From positions 1 through 48,171 of the forward strand of contig SVNR01000018.1 in NCBI GenBank assembly GCA_015066815.1: a stretch of 48,171 bases of DNA, read 5' to 3'. The notes beneath the pieces are model-generated. The model was given only the letters and a program-made list of their open reading frames with translations. It did no database searches and was not told where the DNA came from. Positions 40,336 through 48,171 of the stretch are shown here, one piece after another; the stretch's first letter is position 1; the number at the start of each line of letters is the position of its first letter. The position numbers and the translations under genes were made by a program. Source of the stretch: Ruminococcus sp. GTDB lineage: Bacteria > Bacillota > Clostridia > Oscillospirales > Ruminococcaceae.

Positions 40336-41346
40336 TCACAGTTTTTCCACTGACAGTGTGGCTGTTGCATTAAGCCCTTCATCTGCTGTTATCCCTGCCT
40401 GATAATTATAATATCCCTGACAGGCTATCATAGCTGCATTGTCGCCGCACAAACTGAGAGGAGGCATAAAAAGCTCGTATCCGTTTTTTTCACACGCCAT
40501 AGTGAGTGTACTTCTTACTCCTGAATTTGCTGATACTCCGCCTGCAAGAACTATTTTTTTGTATCCGAGCTCCCTGGCGGCCAGCATGGTTTTTGACACA
40601 AGCATGTCCGAAATAGTTTTCTGAACAGAAGCTGCCATGTCGTTTGTTCTTATCTCCTGTCCCTTCTGAGAGGCATTGTGAACAGTATTTATTACTGCAG
40701 TCTTAAGACCTGAAAAACTAAAATCATATATACTTCCCGCAACCCTCGGCACCGGAAGCTTATATGTATCCGGATTGCCATATGCTGAAGCCTTGTCTAT
40801 GTGCACTCCTCCCGGATATGGAAATCCAAGAGCTCTCGCACACTTGTCAAAGCACTCTCCTGCGGCATCGTCCCGGGTTTTACCTATCACTCTGAAACTT
40901 GTATACGAAAGTACTTCTATTATATGACTGTGTCCGCCGCTTGCTACAAGGCAAAGATACGGCGGCTTCAGTTCCGGATGCGCTATATAATTTGCCGCTA
41001 TATGACCGGTAATATGATGAACCGGTATAAGAGGTTTTCCCAAAGCCATAGAAAGACCCTTGGCAAAATTAACACCAACCAGAAGCGCACCGATGAGTCC
41101 GGGAGCATATGTAACTGCAACAGCGTCCATATCATCAATAGTTTTTTCCGCTTTTTCAAGAGCCTCCCTGACCACACCAAGAATATTTTCACTATGTCTT
41201 CTTGATGCTATTTCAGGGACAACTCCTCCGTATTTTTTGTGCTCTTCTATCTGAGTCGAAACAACAGAAGAAAGAATTGTAGTACCATTATATGAAACAC
41301 TTGCCGCTGTTTCATCACACGAAGTCTCTATTCCCAATATAAGCAT
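40336..41346 (-). CDS. tsaD: tRNA N6-threonylcarbamoyladenosine transferase TsaD
   Basis: A 336-residue ASKHA-fold protein of standard length. It transfers threonylcarbamoyl to A37 of ANN-reading tRNAs together with TsaB/TsaE. Marks: GIETSCDETAAS (5-16), the metal-binding HHITGHIAANY (HxxxH), ASGGHSHI, and VLAGGVSANSGVR. TsaB and TsaE are not in the window, but the adjacent RimI gene is a frequent partner in Firmicutes. It starts just after the rimI stop with AAAGG upstream, so it is probably the last gene of polA-rimI-tsaD. Confidence 0.97.
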   Translation of the reverse strand: MLILGIETSCDETAASVSYNGTTILSSVVSTQIEEHKKYGGVVPEIASRRHSENILGVVREALEKAEKTIDDMDAVAVTYAPGLIGALLVGVNFAKGLSMALGKPLIPVHHITGHIAANYIAHPELKPPYLCLVASGGHSHIIEVLSYTSFRVIGKTRDDAAGECFDKCARALGFPYPGGVHIDKASAYGNPDTYKLPVPRVAGSIYDFSFSGLKTAVINTVHNASQKGQEIRTNDMAASVQKTISDMLVSKTMLAARELGYKKIVLAGGVSANSGVRSTLTMACEKNGYELFMPPLSLCGDNAAMIACQGYYNYQAGITADEGLNATATLSVEKL

Positions 41347-41355
41347 ATTTTCTGA

Positions 41356-41814
41356 TCATACCTTTCGTTTTGTCATAAGCAGTGCGTTTTCTTCGGGGTT
41401 TCTGTAAAAATTCCTGCGCATCCCCAACACGTCATACCCTGCCCTTTTGTACATATCAATAGCGTGTGTATTGCTCTCCCTTACCTCAAGATTATATACT
41501 GAAACTATATCCGGCAGATTTTTTTCAATATATTCAAGCATATATATGCCGATACCGTTACCCCTGTACTTATCTACTACAGCTATCCTGTTTATATTTG
41601 CCTCATCAAGAACAAATGATACTGCTGCATATGCAATGATCTCACCGGTTTCCTCAGACACAGCCACCGGCACTATCTCATTGATGCTCTGTATACTGCT
41701 CAAAAACGATTTTTCACTCCAGCCTTCATGAAAGATAACTGAATCATATGCGTGAAGCAGAACCGCTTCATCAGGACAGGCGTTTCTTATATATATATCA
41801 GCTCTTTGCATCAT
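41356..41814 (-). CDS. rimI: Ribosomal-protein/N-terminal acetyltransferase RimI-like (GNAT)
   Basis: A 152-residue GNAT-fold protein using acetyl-CoA. The core shows INRIAVVDKYRGNGIGIYML (Q/RxxGxG/A acetyl-CoA loop) and LEVRESNTHAIDMYKRAGYDVLGMRRNFY, the RimI ending. GGAG lies 9 nt before tandem ATGs, and the start overlaps the end of polA by 17 bp, so translation is probably coupled. The polA-rimI-tsaD order supports the RimI label; the target (S18 or other N-termini) is not known. Confidence 0.92.
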   Translation of the reverse strand: MMQRADIYIRNACPDEAVLLHAYDSVIFHEGWSEKSFLSSIQSINEIVPVAVSEETGEIIAYAAVSFVLDEANINRIAVVDKYRGNGIGIYMLEYIEKNLPDIVSVYNLEVRESNTHAIDMYKRAGYDVLGMRRNFYRNPEENALLMTKRKV

Positions 41815-44353
41815 ACCATGTTTCTCCGCTATTTACTTCAGCTATAAGAGGAATGCTGAGCTCTGCTGCGTTTGTCATTTCTTCGGCCAGTATCTGTGCC
41901 GCTCTCTGCGAATCCTCTGTATCTGATTCCACAATAAGCTCATCATGAACCTGAAGTATAAGTCTTGCTTTCAGATTTTCCTCACTAAGTCTCTTATACA
42001 CTCTTATCATAGCTATTTTTATTATGTCTGCCGCAGAGCCCTGTATCGGAGTATTCATAGCTATTCTTTTACCCGCTGCCTTAAGCATTTTATTGGAGGC
42101 TATGAGCTCAGGTATCGCCCTTCTTCTTCCGAACATAGTAGACACATAGCCGTCTTTTTCAGCATTTTCAACTGTCTCATTCATAAAACGCTCAACATCA
42201 GGATAGTTATCAAGATAGCTTCGGATATATTTGTCAGCCTCAGCAACAGAAACCCCTATATCCTTTGAAAGCGAAAATGCACCGATACCGTAGATTATAC
42301 CGAAGTTTACTGCCTTAGCTGCACTTCTCATGGAGCTTGTAACCATTATCGGCGGCATATCGAATACCTGTGATGCTGTCATCGTATGAATATCCGTACC
42401 GTCAATAAAAGCCTGACGCATATTTTCATCACCACAGATGTGTGCCATGATACGCAGCTCTATCTGACTGTAGTCAGCGTCAAGAAGTATTTTTCCGGTA
42501 TCTGCAACAAAAAAGCTTCTCATTTTGCTGCCAAGCTCTGTCCTTACAGGAATATTCTGCATATTAGGCTCGGTAGATGATATCCTTCCTGTTCTTGTTT
42601 CTGTCTGTCTGAACACACTGTGTATTCTTCCGTCAGATGACACAGTCTTTAGTAAACCATCAACATATGTCGAATTAAGCTTTGTAAGCTGTCTGTATTT
42701 TAGTATATGATCGATTATAGGATGTTTCGGCCTCAGTTCCTCAAGTACCTCTGCATTTGTAGAATATCCGCTCTTTGTCTTCTTTTTGGCCGGCAGACCG
42801 AGTTCTCCGAAAAGTATTTCACCAAGCTGCTTTGGTGATGAAATATTGAATTCACGTCCAGCAAGCTCATATATCATCTTCTGGCATCCGGATATTTCAG
42901 TCAAGAGCATTTCTCCGAATTTTTTTACACCATCGGTATCCACCTTTACTCCTACTGTTTCCATAGAAGCAAGAACTTCAGTGAGAGGCTGTTCTATGTT
43001 ATAAAGAAGCTCTGTCATATTCTGATTTTCTATAATAACAGCAAGCTTGTCTGAAAGTGAAGCGACGTTTATTACAGCAGCGTTTTTACTGTCTGAGGAG
43101 AGCCTTACGCCATAAGAAGCACACAGCTTATCAGGTTCATAGCCGGAAGCTATCGGGTCAAGAAGATAAGCAGCAATTTCAGCATCAAAAACTATATTCC
43201 GGAGACTATATCCGTTTTCAAAGGCATATCTGTATGCCGGCTTTGCACCAAAGGTTCTCTTTTCCGTCTCAGATTCAAAAAAAGCCCTGATAAGCTCTGC
43301 ATTATCTGATGTGTATATTTGTTCTGAAGATAGTATACTTATCCTTTTTTCATCAGCATAAAAAACAAAGTCTGCTTTTCCTGAATCCGTTATCTTTATG
43401 AGAGCCTCATTATCAAGTACAGCTTCCTGATAACTCTGCTCCTCAGAAAAATCATCAAAAAGAGTAAGCTCTCTTTCTTCAGCCGGAGCGGAAAACGGTT
43501 TAAGCTTAAGCCTCTCGATAAGCTTGAACATCTCAAGCTCAGTCAGAACACGGCTCAGTCTGTCCTCGTCTGCTTTTCCCGGTTTATAGCTTTTGGTATC
43601 ATTTTCTATCGGGGCATTTTTTACAATAGTAGCAAGCCACTTACTCTGAAAAGCAGCTTCTTTACCTGTGCAGAGCTTGTTATATACTGACTTTGTGAAT
43701 GCCGCAGGATCAAGAGAAGCATAAAGTGCTTCTATAGTCCTGTATTTCTTGATAAGTGTTGACGCTGTCTTTTCTCCTATACCGGGAACTCCTGATATAT
43801 TATCCGAACTATCACCCATAAGCGCTTTAAGATCTATAAGATTAAGAGGTTCAAAACCATAGCTTTCAAAAAACAGCCTCTCATCGTATTCTATCGTTTC
43901 TTTATTTGTGACAAGTCTTACATGAACCTTTTCATTAATAAGCTGTAAGCTGTCTCTGTCTCCTGTCAGTATAACACATTCGTTACCCGATTCTGCAAAA
44001 AACGAAGAAACTGTTCCCAGTATGTCATCCGCTTCAAAGCCTTCACACTCTGATATTTTTATACCAAGTCCTCCGAGAATATCCTTTATAAGCGGAAGCT
44101 GCATAGCCAGCTCATCAGGCATGCCTTTTCTGTTGGCCTTATACGAAGAAACCGCCTTATGTCTGAACGTAGGCGCTTTAAGATCAAAAGCAACCATCAC
44201 ACAGTCAGGCTTTACTATTTCTATTTCCTTGAGATATATATTCATAAATCCCGTCAGTGCGTTTGTAAAAACACCTTTTTTATTTGACAAAAGCTTTATT
44301 CCGTAATAAGCACGGTTCAAAATACTGTTGCCGTCTATCGCCAGTAATTTCAT
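41798..44353 (-). CDS. polA: DNA polymerase I
   Basis: An 851-residue family A polymerase. Residues about 1-290 are the 5' nuclease domain (LAIDGNSILNRAYYG, FEADDILGT, GDRDSLQLI, LMGDSSDNISGVPGIGEKTA). About 310-480 is a 3'-5' exonuclease-fold region in which I do not see the DxE active site, so proofreading is probably lost as in Bacillus and Thermus enzymes. The polymerase part has motif A DADYSQIELRIMAH, the O-helix RSAAKAVNFGIIYG, and motif C QVHDELIVE. Works in Okazaki fragment maturation and repair. GGAGGA precedes ATG 44353. First gene of polA-rimI-tsaD. Confidence 0.97.
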   Translation of the reverse strand: MKLLAIDGNSILNRAYYGIKLLSNKKGVFTNALTGFMNIYLKEIEIVKPDCVMVAFDLKAPTFRHKAVSSYKANRKGMPDELAMQLPLIKDILGGLGIKISECEGFEADDILGTVSSFFAESGNECVILTGDRDSLQLINEKVHVRLVTNKETIEYDERLFFESYGFEPLNLIDLKALMGDSSDNISGVPGIGEKTASTLIKKYRTIEALYASLDPAAFTKSVYNKLCTGKEAAFQSKWLATIVKNAPIENDTKSYKPGKADEDRLSRVLTELEMFKLIERLKLKPFSAPAEERELTLFDDFSEEQSYQEAVLDNEALIKITDSGKADFVFYADEKRISILSSEQIYTSDNAELIRAFFESETEKRTFGAKPAYRYAFENGYSLRNIVFDAEIAAYLLDPIASGYEPDKLCASYGVRLSSDSKNAAVINVASLSDKLAVIIENQNMTELLYNIEQPLTEVLASMETVGVKVDTDGVKKFGEMLLTEISGCQKMIYELAGREFNISSPKQLGEILFGELGLPAKKKTKSGYSTNAEVLEELRPKHPIIDHILKYRQLTKLNSTYVDGLLKTVSSDGRIHSVFRQTETRTGRISSTEPNMQNIPVRTELGSKMRSFFVADTGKILLDADYSQIELRIMAHICGDENMRQAFIDGTDIHTMTASQVFDMPPIMVTSSMRSAAKAVNFGIIYGIGAFSLSKDIGVSVAEADKYIRSYLDNYPDVERFMNETVENAEKDGYVSTMFGRRRAIPELIASNKMLKAAGKRIAMNTPIQGSAADIIKIAMIRVYKRLSEENLKARLILQVHDELIVESDTEDSQRAAQILAEEMTNAAELSIPLIAEVNSGETWYDAKS

Positions 44354-44523
44354 CAGAAAATCCTCCTTGAAGCTGTTTGAAAACTATAGGGTCCGGAACA
44401 TATAACTGGTCCGGATTTTATTTGACATACTTTTATCTTAAACTATGAAAAAGACTATGATTTTTTTCTCAACTATGCTAAAATAATTAAGTAGAAAAAA
44501 TAATATGAAAGCGTGAATAATTT

Positions 44524-45510
44524 ATGGACTATATCAGCATAGGTAACGTAAAAATAAGAAAAACAGCAGCTCTTGCTCCTATGGCAGGAGTAGCAGACAG
44601 AGCATACCGGATACTCAACCGTGAATTCGGGGCTTCCTACACTGTAAGTGAACTTATATCCGCAAAAGGACTTTGCTATAACGATAAAAAAACAGAGGAG
44701 CTTTGCAGGATCACAGAGGAAGAACGTCCCTGCGCCCTGCAGCTTTTCGGCAGTGAGCCGGAATTTATCGCAAAGGCTGTAGGTATATGCAGCCAGTACA
44801 AACCTGATATAATAGATCTTAACATGGGATGCCCGGTGCCAAAGGTAGCAGGCAATGGTTCAGGAGCAGCGCTTATGAAAAACACAGCACTTGCCGCTGA
44901 AATAGTACGTGCCGCAGTATCCGCGTCAGATGTTCCCGTTACTGTAAAAATAAGAAAAGGCTGGGACGAGAACAGTGTAAATGCTGTAGAGTTCGCAGCT
45001 GCAATGGAGGAGGCCGGTGCGGCTGCAATCACTGTTCACGGAAGAACCAAAAATCAGATGTACAGTGGAAAATCAGACATGAACATCATCAAAGAGGTAA
45101 AGAAAAATGTGTCTGTACCGGTAATAGGCAACGGAGACATCGCTTCTCTTGACGACTGTCTGAAAATGTACGAAGAAACCGGATGCGACCTTGTTATGAT
45201 AGGACGGGCTACTTACGGAAACCCATGGATATTCAAAGAGATCAAAGCTTACTTTGACAAAAAAGAGTTTGTAGCTCCTGACCTTGACACCCGCCTCGAA
45301 ACTATGCTTTATCATATCAGACTCACGCTTTCCGACAAGCCTGAACATATAGCAATACGTGAATCAAGAAAGCATGCAGCCTGGTACCTTACCGGAATGT
45401 ACGGCGCAGCTTCATTCAGAGCTAAATGCTACAGCCTGTCAGGATACGACGACGCAGTAAAGCTTGCCGAAGAATTCAGAGAACTGCAGATAAGGAACAA
45501 CAAAGCATGA
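44524..45510 (+). CDS. dusB: tRNA-dihydrouridine synthase DusB
   Basis: A 328-residue FMN-dependent enzyme reducing uridines of tRNA with NAD(P)H. The start APMAGVADRAYR, catalytic Cys103 in DLNMGCPVPKVAGNGSGAALM, the phosphate/FMN site VTVKIRKGWD, HGRTKNQMYSG and GNGDI are all intact, and the motif set fits DusB. The ribosome site is weak (AAGCGTGAA). Its stop overlaps the next start as ATGA, so the mini-Smr gene is translationally coupled. Confidence 0.96.
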   Translation: MDYISIGNVKIRKTAALAPMAGVADRAYRILNREFGASYTVSELISAKGLCYNDKKTEELCRITEEERPCALQLFGSEPEFIAKAVGICSQYKPDIIDLNMGCPVPKVAGNGSGAALMKNTALAAEIVRAAVSASDVPVTVKIRKGWDENSVNAVEFAAAMEEAGAAAITVHGRTKNQMYSGKSDMNIIKEVKKNVSVPVIGNGDIASLDDCLKMYEETGCDLVMIGRATYGNPWIFKEIKAYFDKKEFVAPDLDTRLETMLYHIRLTLSDKPEHIAIRESRKHAAWYLTGMYGAASFRAKCYSLSGYDDAVKLAEEFRELQIRNNKA

Positions 45511-45743
45511 AAAGAATAACCATAAATCTCCACAACATACCTCTCATACAGGCCAGAAGAGAAGTAAACAAACTTCTCAAAAGCTGTCCTAAGGACACGG
45601 ATGAAATAGAAATAATACACGGATATCACAACGGCGACAAAATATTATGTTATATACGAACTGAGCTCAAAAACCCAAGAATCGATAAAAAAATACTTGG
45701 TCTTAACAACGGTGTCACTATACTGACTCTGAAGAAACAGTAA
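45507..45743 (+). CDS. Stand-alone mini-Smr domain protein (78 aa)
   Basis: ATG 45507 overlaps the dusB stop (ATGA). The 78 residues look like a single small Smr domain: INLHNIPLIQARREVNKLLKSC, then DEIEIIHGYHNGDKILCYIRTEL, where HGYHNG replaces the common HGxGxG loop. Smr domains act as nucleases or nucleic-acid-binding modules in MutS2 and in RNA cleavage factors; here the domain is alone and the Gly-rich loop is altered, so activity is uncertain. Coupled to dusB, possibly in RNA metabolism. Confidence 0.8.
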   Translation: MKRITINLHNIPLIQARREVNKLLKSCPKDTDEIEIIHGYHNGDKILCYIRTELKNPRIDKKILGLNNGVTILTLKKQ

Positions 45744-45760
45744 CAAAAAGACCGCTATAT

Positions 45761-47047
45761 TTATTTTACTGTTTTTTTGTCATTCAGAGTTTTGTTTATG
45801 AATTCCGGCATTTTTCTTGAGTACATTATCTTCTGCTCACCATAAAGCCCGGTATCTCCCGAGATAAGATATGATATACCACATATCAAAGCAAAATACG
45901 GTATTGCCTCAACACCAAAAAGCTCAATACTCATAAGCAGTGATGCTATCGGACAATTGGTCGCTCCGCAGAATACTGCTATAAGCCCCAGTCCTGCACC
46001 AAATGAAAAATTTATCCCGAAAAACTCCGATGCAAAGCTTCCGAATGAAGCACCCACAAAAAAAGCCGGTATTATTTCTCCGCCCTTGAAACCGCAGCCA
46101 AGTGTTACAGCGGTAAACAAAAGTTTTACAGCCCACATATAAAACGCCTGCCTCTCTGAGAAGCAGCCGGATATAACAGCTCCTCCCGCACCGTTATAGG
46201 TCTGATCTCCTATAACAAGCGTCATGGCTATAACGATACAGGAGCCGACAATCACTCTTATATAACGGTTTTCTATATATCCTGCAAGAATATGCTTTAT
46301 TCTGTGAATGACAAAGCAGAAAAATCTGCCTACAAGACCGCAGACTATGGAAAACGGAATAACTTTTATAACAGTTATCTGACTAAGTTCAGGAACTGAC
46401 ATAACTGAAAATGAAGTCGGCTCTACTCCGAAAAAGGTCGATATCTCAAAAGCAGTGATAGCAGAAATAACACACGGAATCACCGCACTGTAATGCATTA
46501 TACCCACGCTTATAACTTCTATGGAAAATATCGCAGCAGTAACAGGTGTACCAAAAAGAGCAGAAAAGCACGCACTCATACCACACATAACAAGTATTTT
46601 TCTTTCTTTTTCTCCGAGCTTAAGCTTTCTTCCGGCAGAAGCGGCCATACTTCCGCCGATCTGAAGTGCAGCACCCTCACGTCCGGAAGAACCGCCAAGA
46701 AAATGAGTTATGACAGTACTTACAAATATAAGCACTGAAGTACGGAACGGAAGCTCCTCATTCTCTCTTATCGCAAGTATAACTGCGTTTGTTCCTTTAT
46801 CCTTTTCCATACCTGCCTTACTGTAAAGATACGCTATCAGAATTCCTCCGATCGGAAGCAGAAAAATGATCCATCTGTGTTTTTCTCTTACTTCAGTAAG
46901 AACATCAACAGAATAATGAAAAGCAACACCTGTAACGCCTACTACAGCCCCTATGACTGTACCGGCAACAAGCCATATCACAAGGATACGCAGCAAGGAG
47001 CATGTGTCACTGAAATAATTTTTGATTTTTTCTTTATAATTATACAT
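45761..47047 (-). CDS. CLC-family anion/proton antiporter, possibly fluoride type
   Basis: A 428-residue membrane protein with the CLC fold (many membrane segments). The gating-Glu motif is GGSSGREGAALQIGG with Glu124; the third motif reads GGEIIPAFFVGASFGS instead of GKFAP, and the first is GTNAVI instead of GSGIP. These departures resemble CLC-F fluoride/proton antiporters more than chloride channels, though I recall no exact match and no fluoride riboswitch is visible. It starts 27 bp after the upstream small gene on the same strand, so both are probably one transcript driven from 47506-47534. It converges with the mini-Smr gene with only 17 bp between. Confidence 0.85.
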   Translation of the reverse strand: MYNYKEKIKNYFSDTCSLLRILVIWLVAGTVIGAVVGVTGVAFHYSVDVLTEVREKHRWIIFLLPIGGILIAYLYSKAGMEKDKGTNAVILAIRENEELPFRTSVLIFVSTVITHFLGGSSGREGAALQIGGSMAASAGRKLKLGEKERKILVMCGMSACFSALFGTPVTAAIFSIEVISVGIMHYSAVIPCVISAITAFEISTFFGVEPTSFSVMSVPELSQITVIKVIPFSIVCGLVGRFFCFVIHRIKHILAGYIENRYIRVIVGSCIVIAMTLVIGDQTYNGAGGAVISGCFSERQAFYMWAVKLLFTAVTLGCGFKGGEIIPAFFVGASFGSFASEFFGINFSFGAGLGLIAVFCGATNCPIASLLMSIELFGVEAIPYFALICGISYLISGDTGLYGEQKIMYSRKMPEFINKTLNDKKTVK

Positions 47048-47074
47048 AATTAATTCAACTCTGATCCGACTGCA

Positions 47075-47404
47075 TCACAATCCGAGAATAGTAAAGACTT
47101 CATTTTCCTTAAAATTCTCCTCAACCCATTCGCTGAGTTCACCGATCGCCTCTCTTGTTATTTCATCATAATCATCTGCTCTTTTCAGGATATTTTCCCA
47201 CATAGACCTGTTTATTTCTGTGGTTCCGTAAGCCTCAAGCTCTTCTACTTCCGCAAAGAAAAAATCCTCCAGTCCGGAGTCATACCACACATCATCGTGT
47301 ATCAGAAGAGAATCCTCAAGCCAGAACTTTTCGTTAAAACCGCCTTTCTGGAATTCATAATAGCATGTACCTTTTCTTTCATCAGATTTACAAAAATACT
47401 TCAT
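47075..47404 (-). CDS. Small acidic hypothetical protein upstream of the CLC gene (109 aa)
   Basis: I do not recognise this soluble 109-residue protein, rich in Glu, Asp, Phe and Trp (WLEDSLLIHDDVWYDSG, then LSEWVEENFKENEVF). GAGGAG precedes ATG 47404. First gene of a probable two-gene unit with the CLC antiporter. No signal or membrane segment. Confidence 0.75.
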   Translation of the reverse strand: MKYFCKSDERKGTCYYEFQKGGFNEKFWLEDSLLIHDDVWYDSGLEDFFFAEVEELEAYGTTEINRSMWENILKRADDYDEITREAIGELSEWVEENFKENEVFTILGL

Positions 47405-47426
47405 ATATTAAACCTGCTCCTCAAGA

Positions 47427-47455
47427 TTGACATAAAAAACTGTGTATAGTATAAT
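47427..47455 (+). promoter_or_regulatory. Consensus promoter reading toward the Dabb gene
   Basis: TTGACA (47427-47432), 17-bp spacer, TATAAT (47450-47455): perfect sigma-A match. The leader would be about 140 nt and holds a 10-bp inverted repeat (47521-47530 and 47567-47576). Confidence 0.7.
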
Positions 47456-47505
47456 AATAGTTATTGAAAACGCCCGTATAAAAAAGGGTGTATTCTCCTT
47501 AAAAA

Positions 47506-47534
47506 ATTATACTTCAAACAATGGTTTTTGTCAA
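47506..47534 (-). promoter_or_regulatory. Consensus promoter reading toward the small gene and CLC
   Basis: Minus-strand TTGACA (47529-47534), 17-bp spacer, TATAAT (47506-47511): perfect match. It faces the plus-strand promoter at 47427-47455, so the two transcripts overlap in antisense for about 40 nt. Confidence 0.7.
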
Positions 47535-47601
47535 TCAGCACACCGTATAAAATACCAGTGTTACTGCAAAAACCATACAACCTGAAAGGAAGATAACCAG
47601 C

Positions 47602-47907
47602 ATGATAAGACATATAGTTATGTTTGAGCTTCTTGATGAAGCAAACGGTAAAACAAAATCGGAAAACCTTGAGCTTGCCGCCCGCAAGGCAGAAGAGCTC
47701 AGAACAAAGATACCATCACTTCTCTCTTATACCGTAGCGGTAAATTCCCCTGACGCAGACAGCACAAACTATGACATAGCTCTTATTTGTGATTTTGAAA
47801 ATATGAAAGGACTCGAAGAATACCAGAATCATCCCGATCACAAGGAATTCGGAAAGTTTATAGTTTCCGTAAGAAAAAGCCGCGCATGTATTGACATCAA
47901 TATATAA
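47602..47907 (+). CDS. Dabb (stress-responsive A/B barrel) domain protein
   Basis: A 101-residue protein with the Dabb ferredoxin-like fold: the opening MIRHIVMFEL, the middle YDIALICDFENMKGLEEYQNHPDHKEF, and the closing strand with RKSRACIDI. Family members are dimeric barrels with mostly unknown roles in stress or cyclisation chemistry. AAAGGAAG precedes ATG 47602. A hairpin follows. Confidence 0.92.
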   Translation: MIRHIVMFELLDEANGKTKSENLELAARKAEELRTKIPSLLSYTVAVNSPDADSTNYDIALICDFENMKGLEEYQNHPDHKEFGKFIVSVRKSRACIDINI

Positions 47908-47928
47908 AAACATCTCAAAAATCCTAAA

Positions 47929-47960
47929 GCCGCTTTTATTATCAGCATAAAAGCGGCAAA
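47929..47960 (+). terminator. Hairpin after the Dabb gene
   Basis: Perfect 11-bp stem gccgcttttat (47929-47939) and ataaaagcggc (47947-47957), followed by aaattt, so a modest terminator. Confidence 0.7.
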
Positions 47961-47962
47961 TT

Positions 47963-47980
47963 TATAGTAAACGACAAATA
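47963..47980. repeat. Half copy of the dispersed repeat (copy I)
   Basis: tatagtaaacgacaaat equals the left arm of copy A; no right arm follows. Confidence 0.5.
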
Positions 47981-48021
47981 AGATTCAGTAGGATATAGCA
48001 TATAAACTGAAGGGGTTTTTC

Positions 48022-48050
48022 TTGACTTGTATCGTTAGTTTTGATATAAC
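48022..48050 (+). promoter_or_regulatory. Promoter-like element with conserved downstream motif (copy 2)
   Basis: TTGACT (48022-48027), 17-bp spacer, TATAAC (48045-48050), then CCGAGTTTGCC. Same layout as 11910-11938. An intrinsic terminator begins only about 20 bp further on. Confidence 0.55.
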
Positions 48051-48070
48051 CCGAGTTTGCCACTTAAATT

Positions 48071-48105
48071 GAAAAAACGGAGCTCCGAAAAGGCTCCGTT
48101 TTTTC
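48071..48105 (+). terminator. Strong intrinsic terminator close behind a promoter
   Basis: Perfect 13-bp stem gaaaaaacggagc (48071-48083) and gctccgttttttc (48093-48105). With the promoter at 48022-48050 it would yield a transcript of about 50 nt, or it ends a leader whose gene lies beyond the window. Confidence 0.85.
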
Positions 48106-48171
48106 GTAAATACGTCGTTAGGCGCATAATATTCAGCTTAGATTTTTTTGAGAAAACGTACTAATTTTACG

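Noticed and set aside
47456..47601. Possible fluoride riboswitch near the CLC gene
   Set aside because: I could not find the conserved crcB pattern on either strand; only promoters and a simple inverted repeat are seen.

Overview
The window looks like a chromosomal segment of a low-GC, Gram-positive, fibre-degrading gut or rumen bacterium of the genus Ruminococcus, close to R. flavefaciens. This rests on gene content, not on a database search. There is a cluster of cohesin/dockerin scaffoldin genes, a dockerin-bearing GH5 cellulase, long Thr-rich linkers, a GH26/GH130 mannan pair, a GTP-type PEP carboxykinase, and Firmicutes housekeeping genes (trpS, mazG, hup, rqcP-like, ireB-like, tsaD, polA, dusB). 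I saw no rRNA, tRNA, CRISPR array, transposase or phage gene.

Layout. 1-4377 (-): a very large surface adhesin, cut by the window edge, with a choice-of-anchor-A domain, nine Cna_B-like repeats and a Thr-rich tandem linker. 4529-5578 (-): an unrecognised protein. 5885-6979 (+): ychF. 7031-8911 (-): GH5 cellulase with a C-terminal carbohydrate-binding-like module and dockerin. 9164-10810 (-): SpoVB/MurJ-type flippase. 11056-11783 (-): two small unknown genes bracketed by an exact 60-bp repeat. 12207-16595 (+): aminotransferase, unknown, trpS, mazG, hup, rqcP-like. 16640-18571 (-): a two-cohesin scaffoldin with dockerin. 18742-20229 (-): an anchored extracytoplasmic protein. 20521-22036 (+): DUF1540 mini-protein, IreB-like regulator, polysaccharide deacetylase. 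22135-25014 (-): mannan operon (anchored GH26, then GH130). 25523-26242 (+): TtcA-like PP-loop ATPase. 26306-36389 (-): the main scaffoldin cluster. 36995-38254 (+): CNNM/CorC transporter. 38373-44353 (-): pckG, then tsaD, rimI and polA. 44524-45743 (+): dusB and a mini-Smr protein. 45761-47404 (-): CLC antiporter and a small unknown. 47602-47907 (+): Dabb protein.

How the genes work together. In transcription order the scaffoldin cluster has two single-cohesin/dockerin adaptors (the first ScaC-like), a four-cohesin ScaB-like scaffoldin with X-like module and long-insert dockerin, a single-cohesin ScaE-like wall anchor ending in a sortase-type signal, a compact cohesin-like protein, and a CttA-like protein. 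The last two also end in long-insert dockerins. By analogy with R. flavefaciens, the ScaE-like cohesin should hold ScaB-like and CttA-like proteins on the wall, while enzymes such as the GH5 dock on the other cohesins directly or through adaptors. The GH26 has a membrane anchor instead of a dockerin and would hand manno-oligosaccharides to the intracellular GH130 phosphorylase.

Many promoters fit the sigma-A consensus with 17-bp spacers, and intrinsic terminators separate most units. A family of about 35-60 bp palindromic AT-rich repeats with arms like ATAGTGAAC/GTTCACTAT is scattered between genes, often next to promoters.
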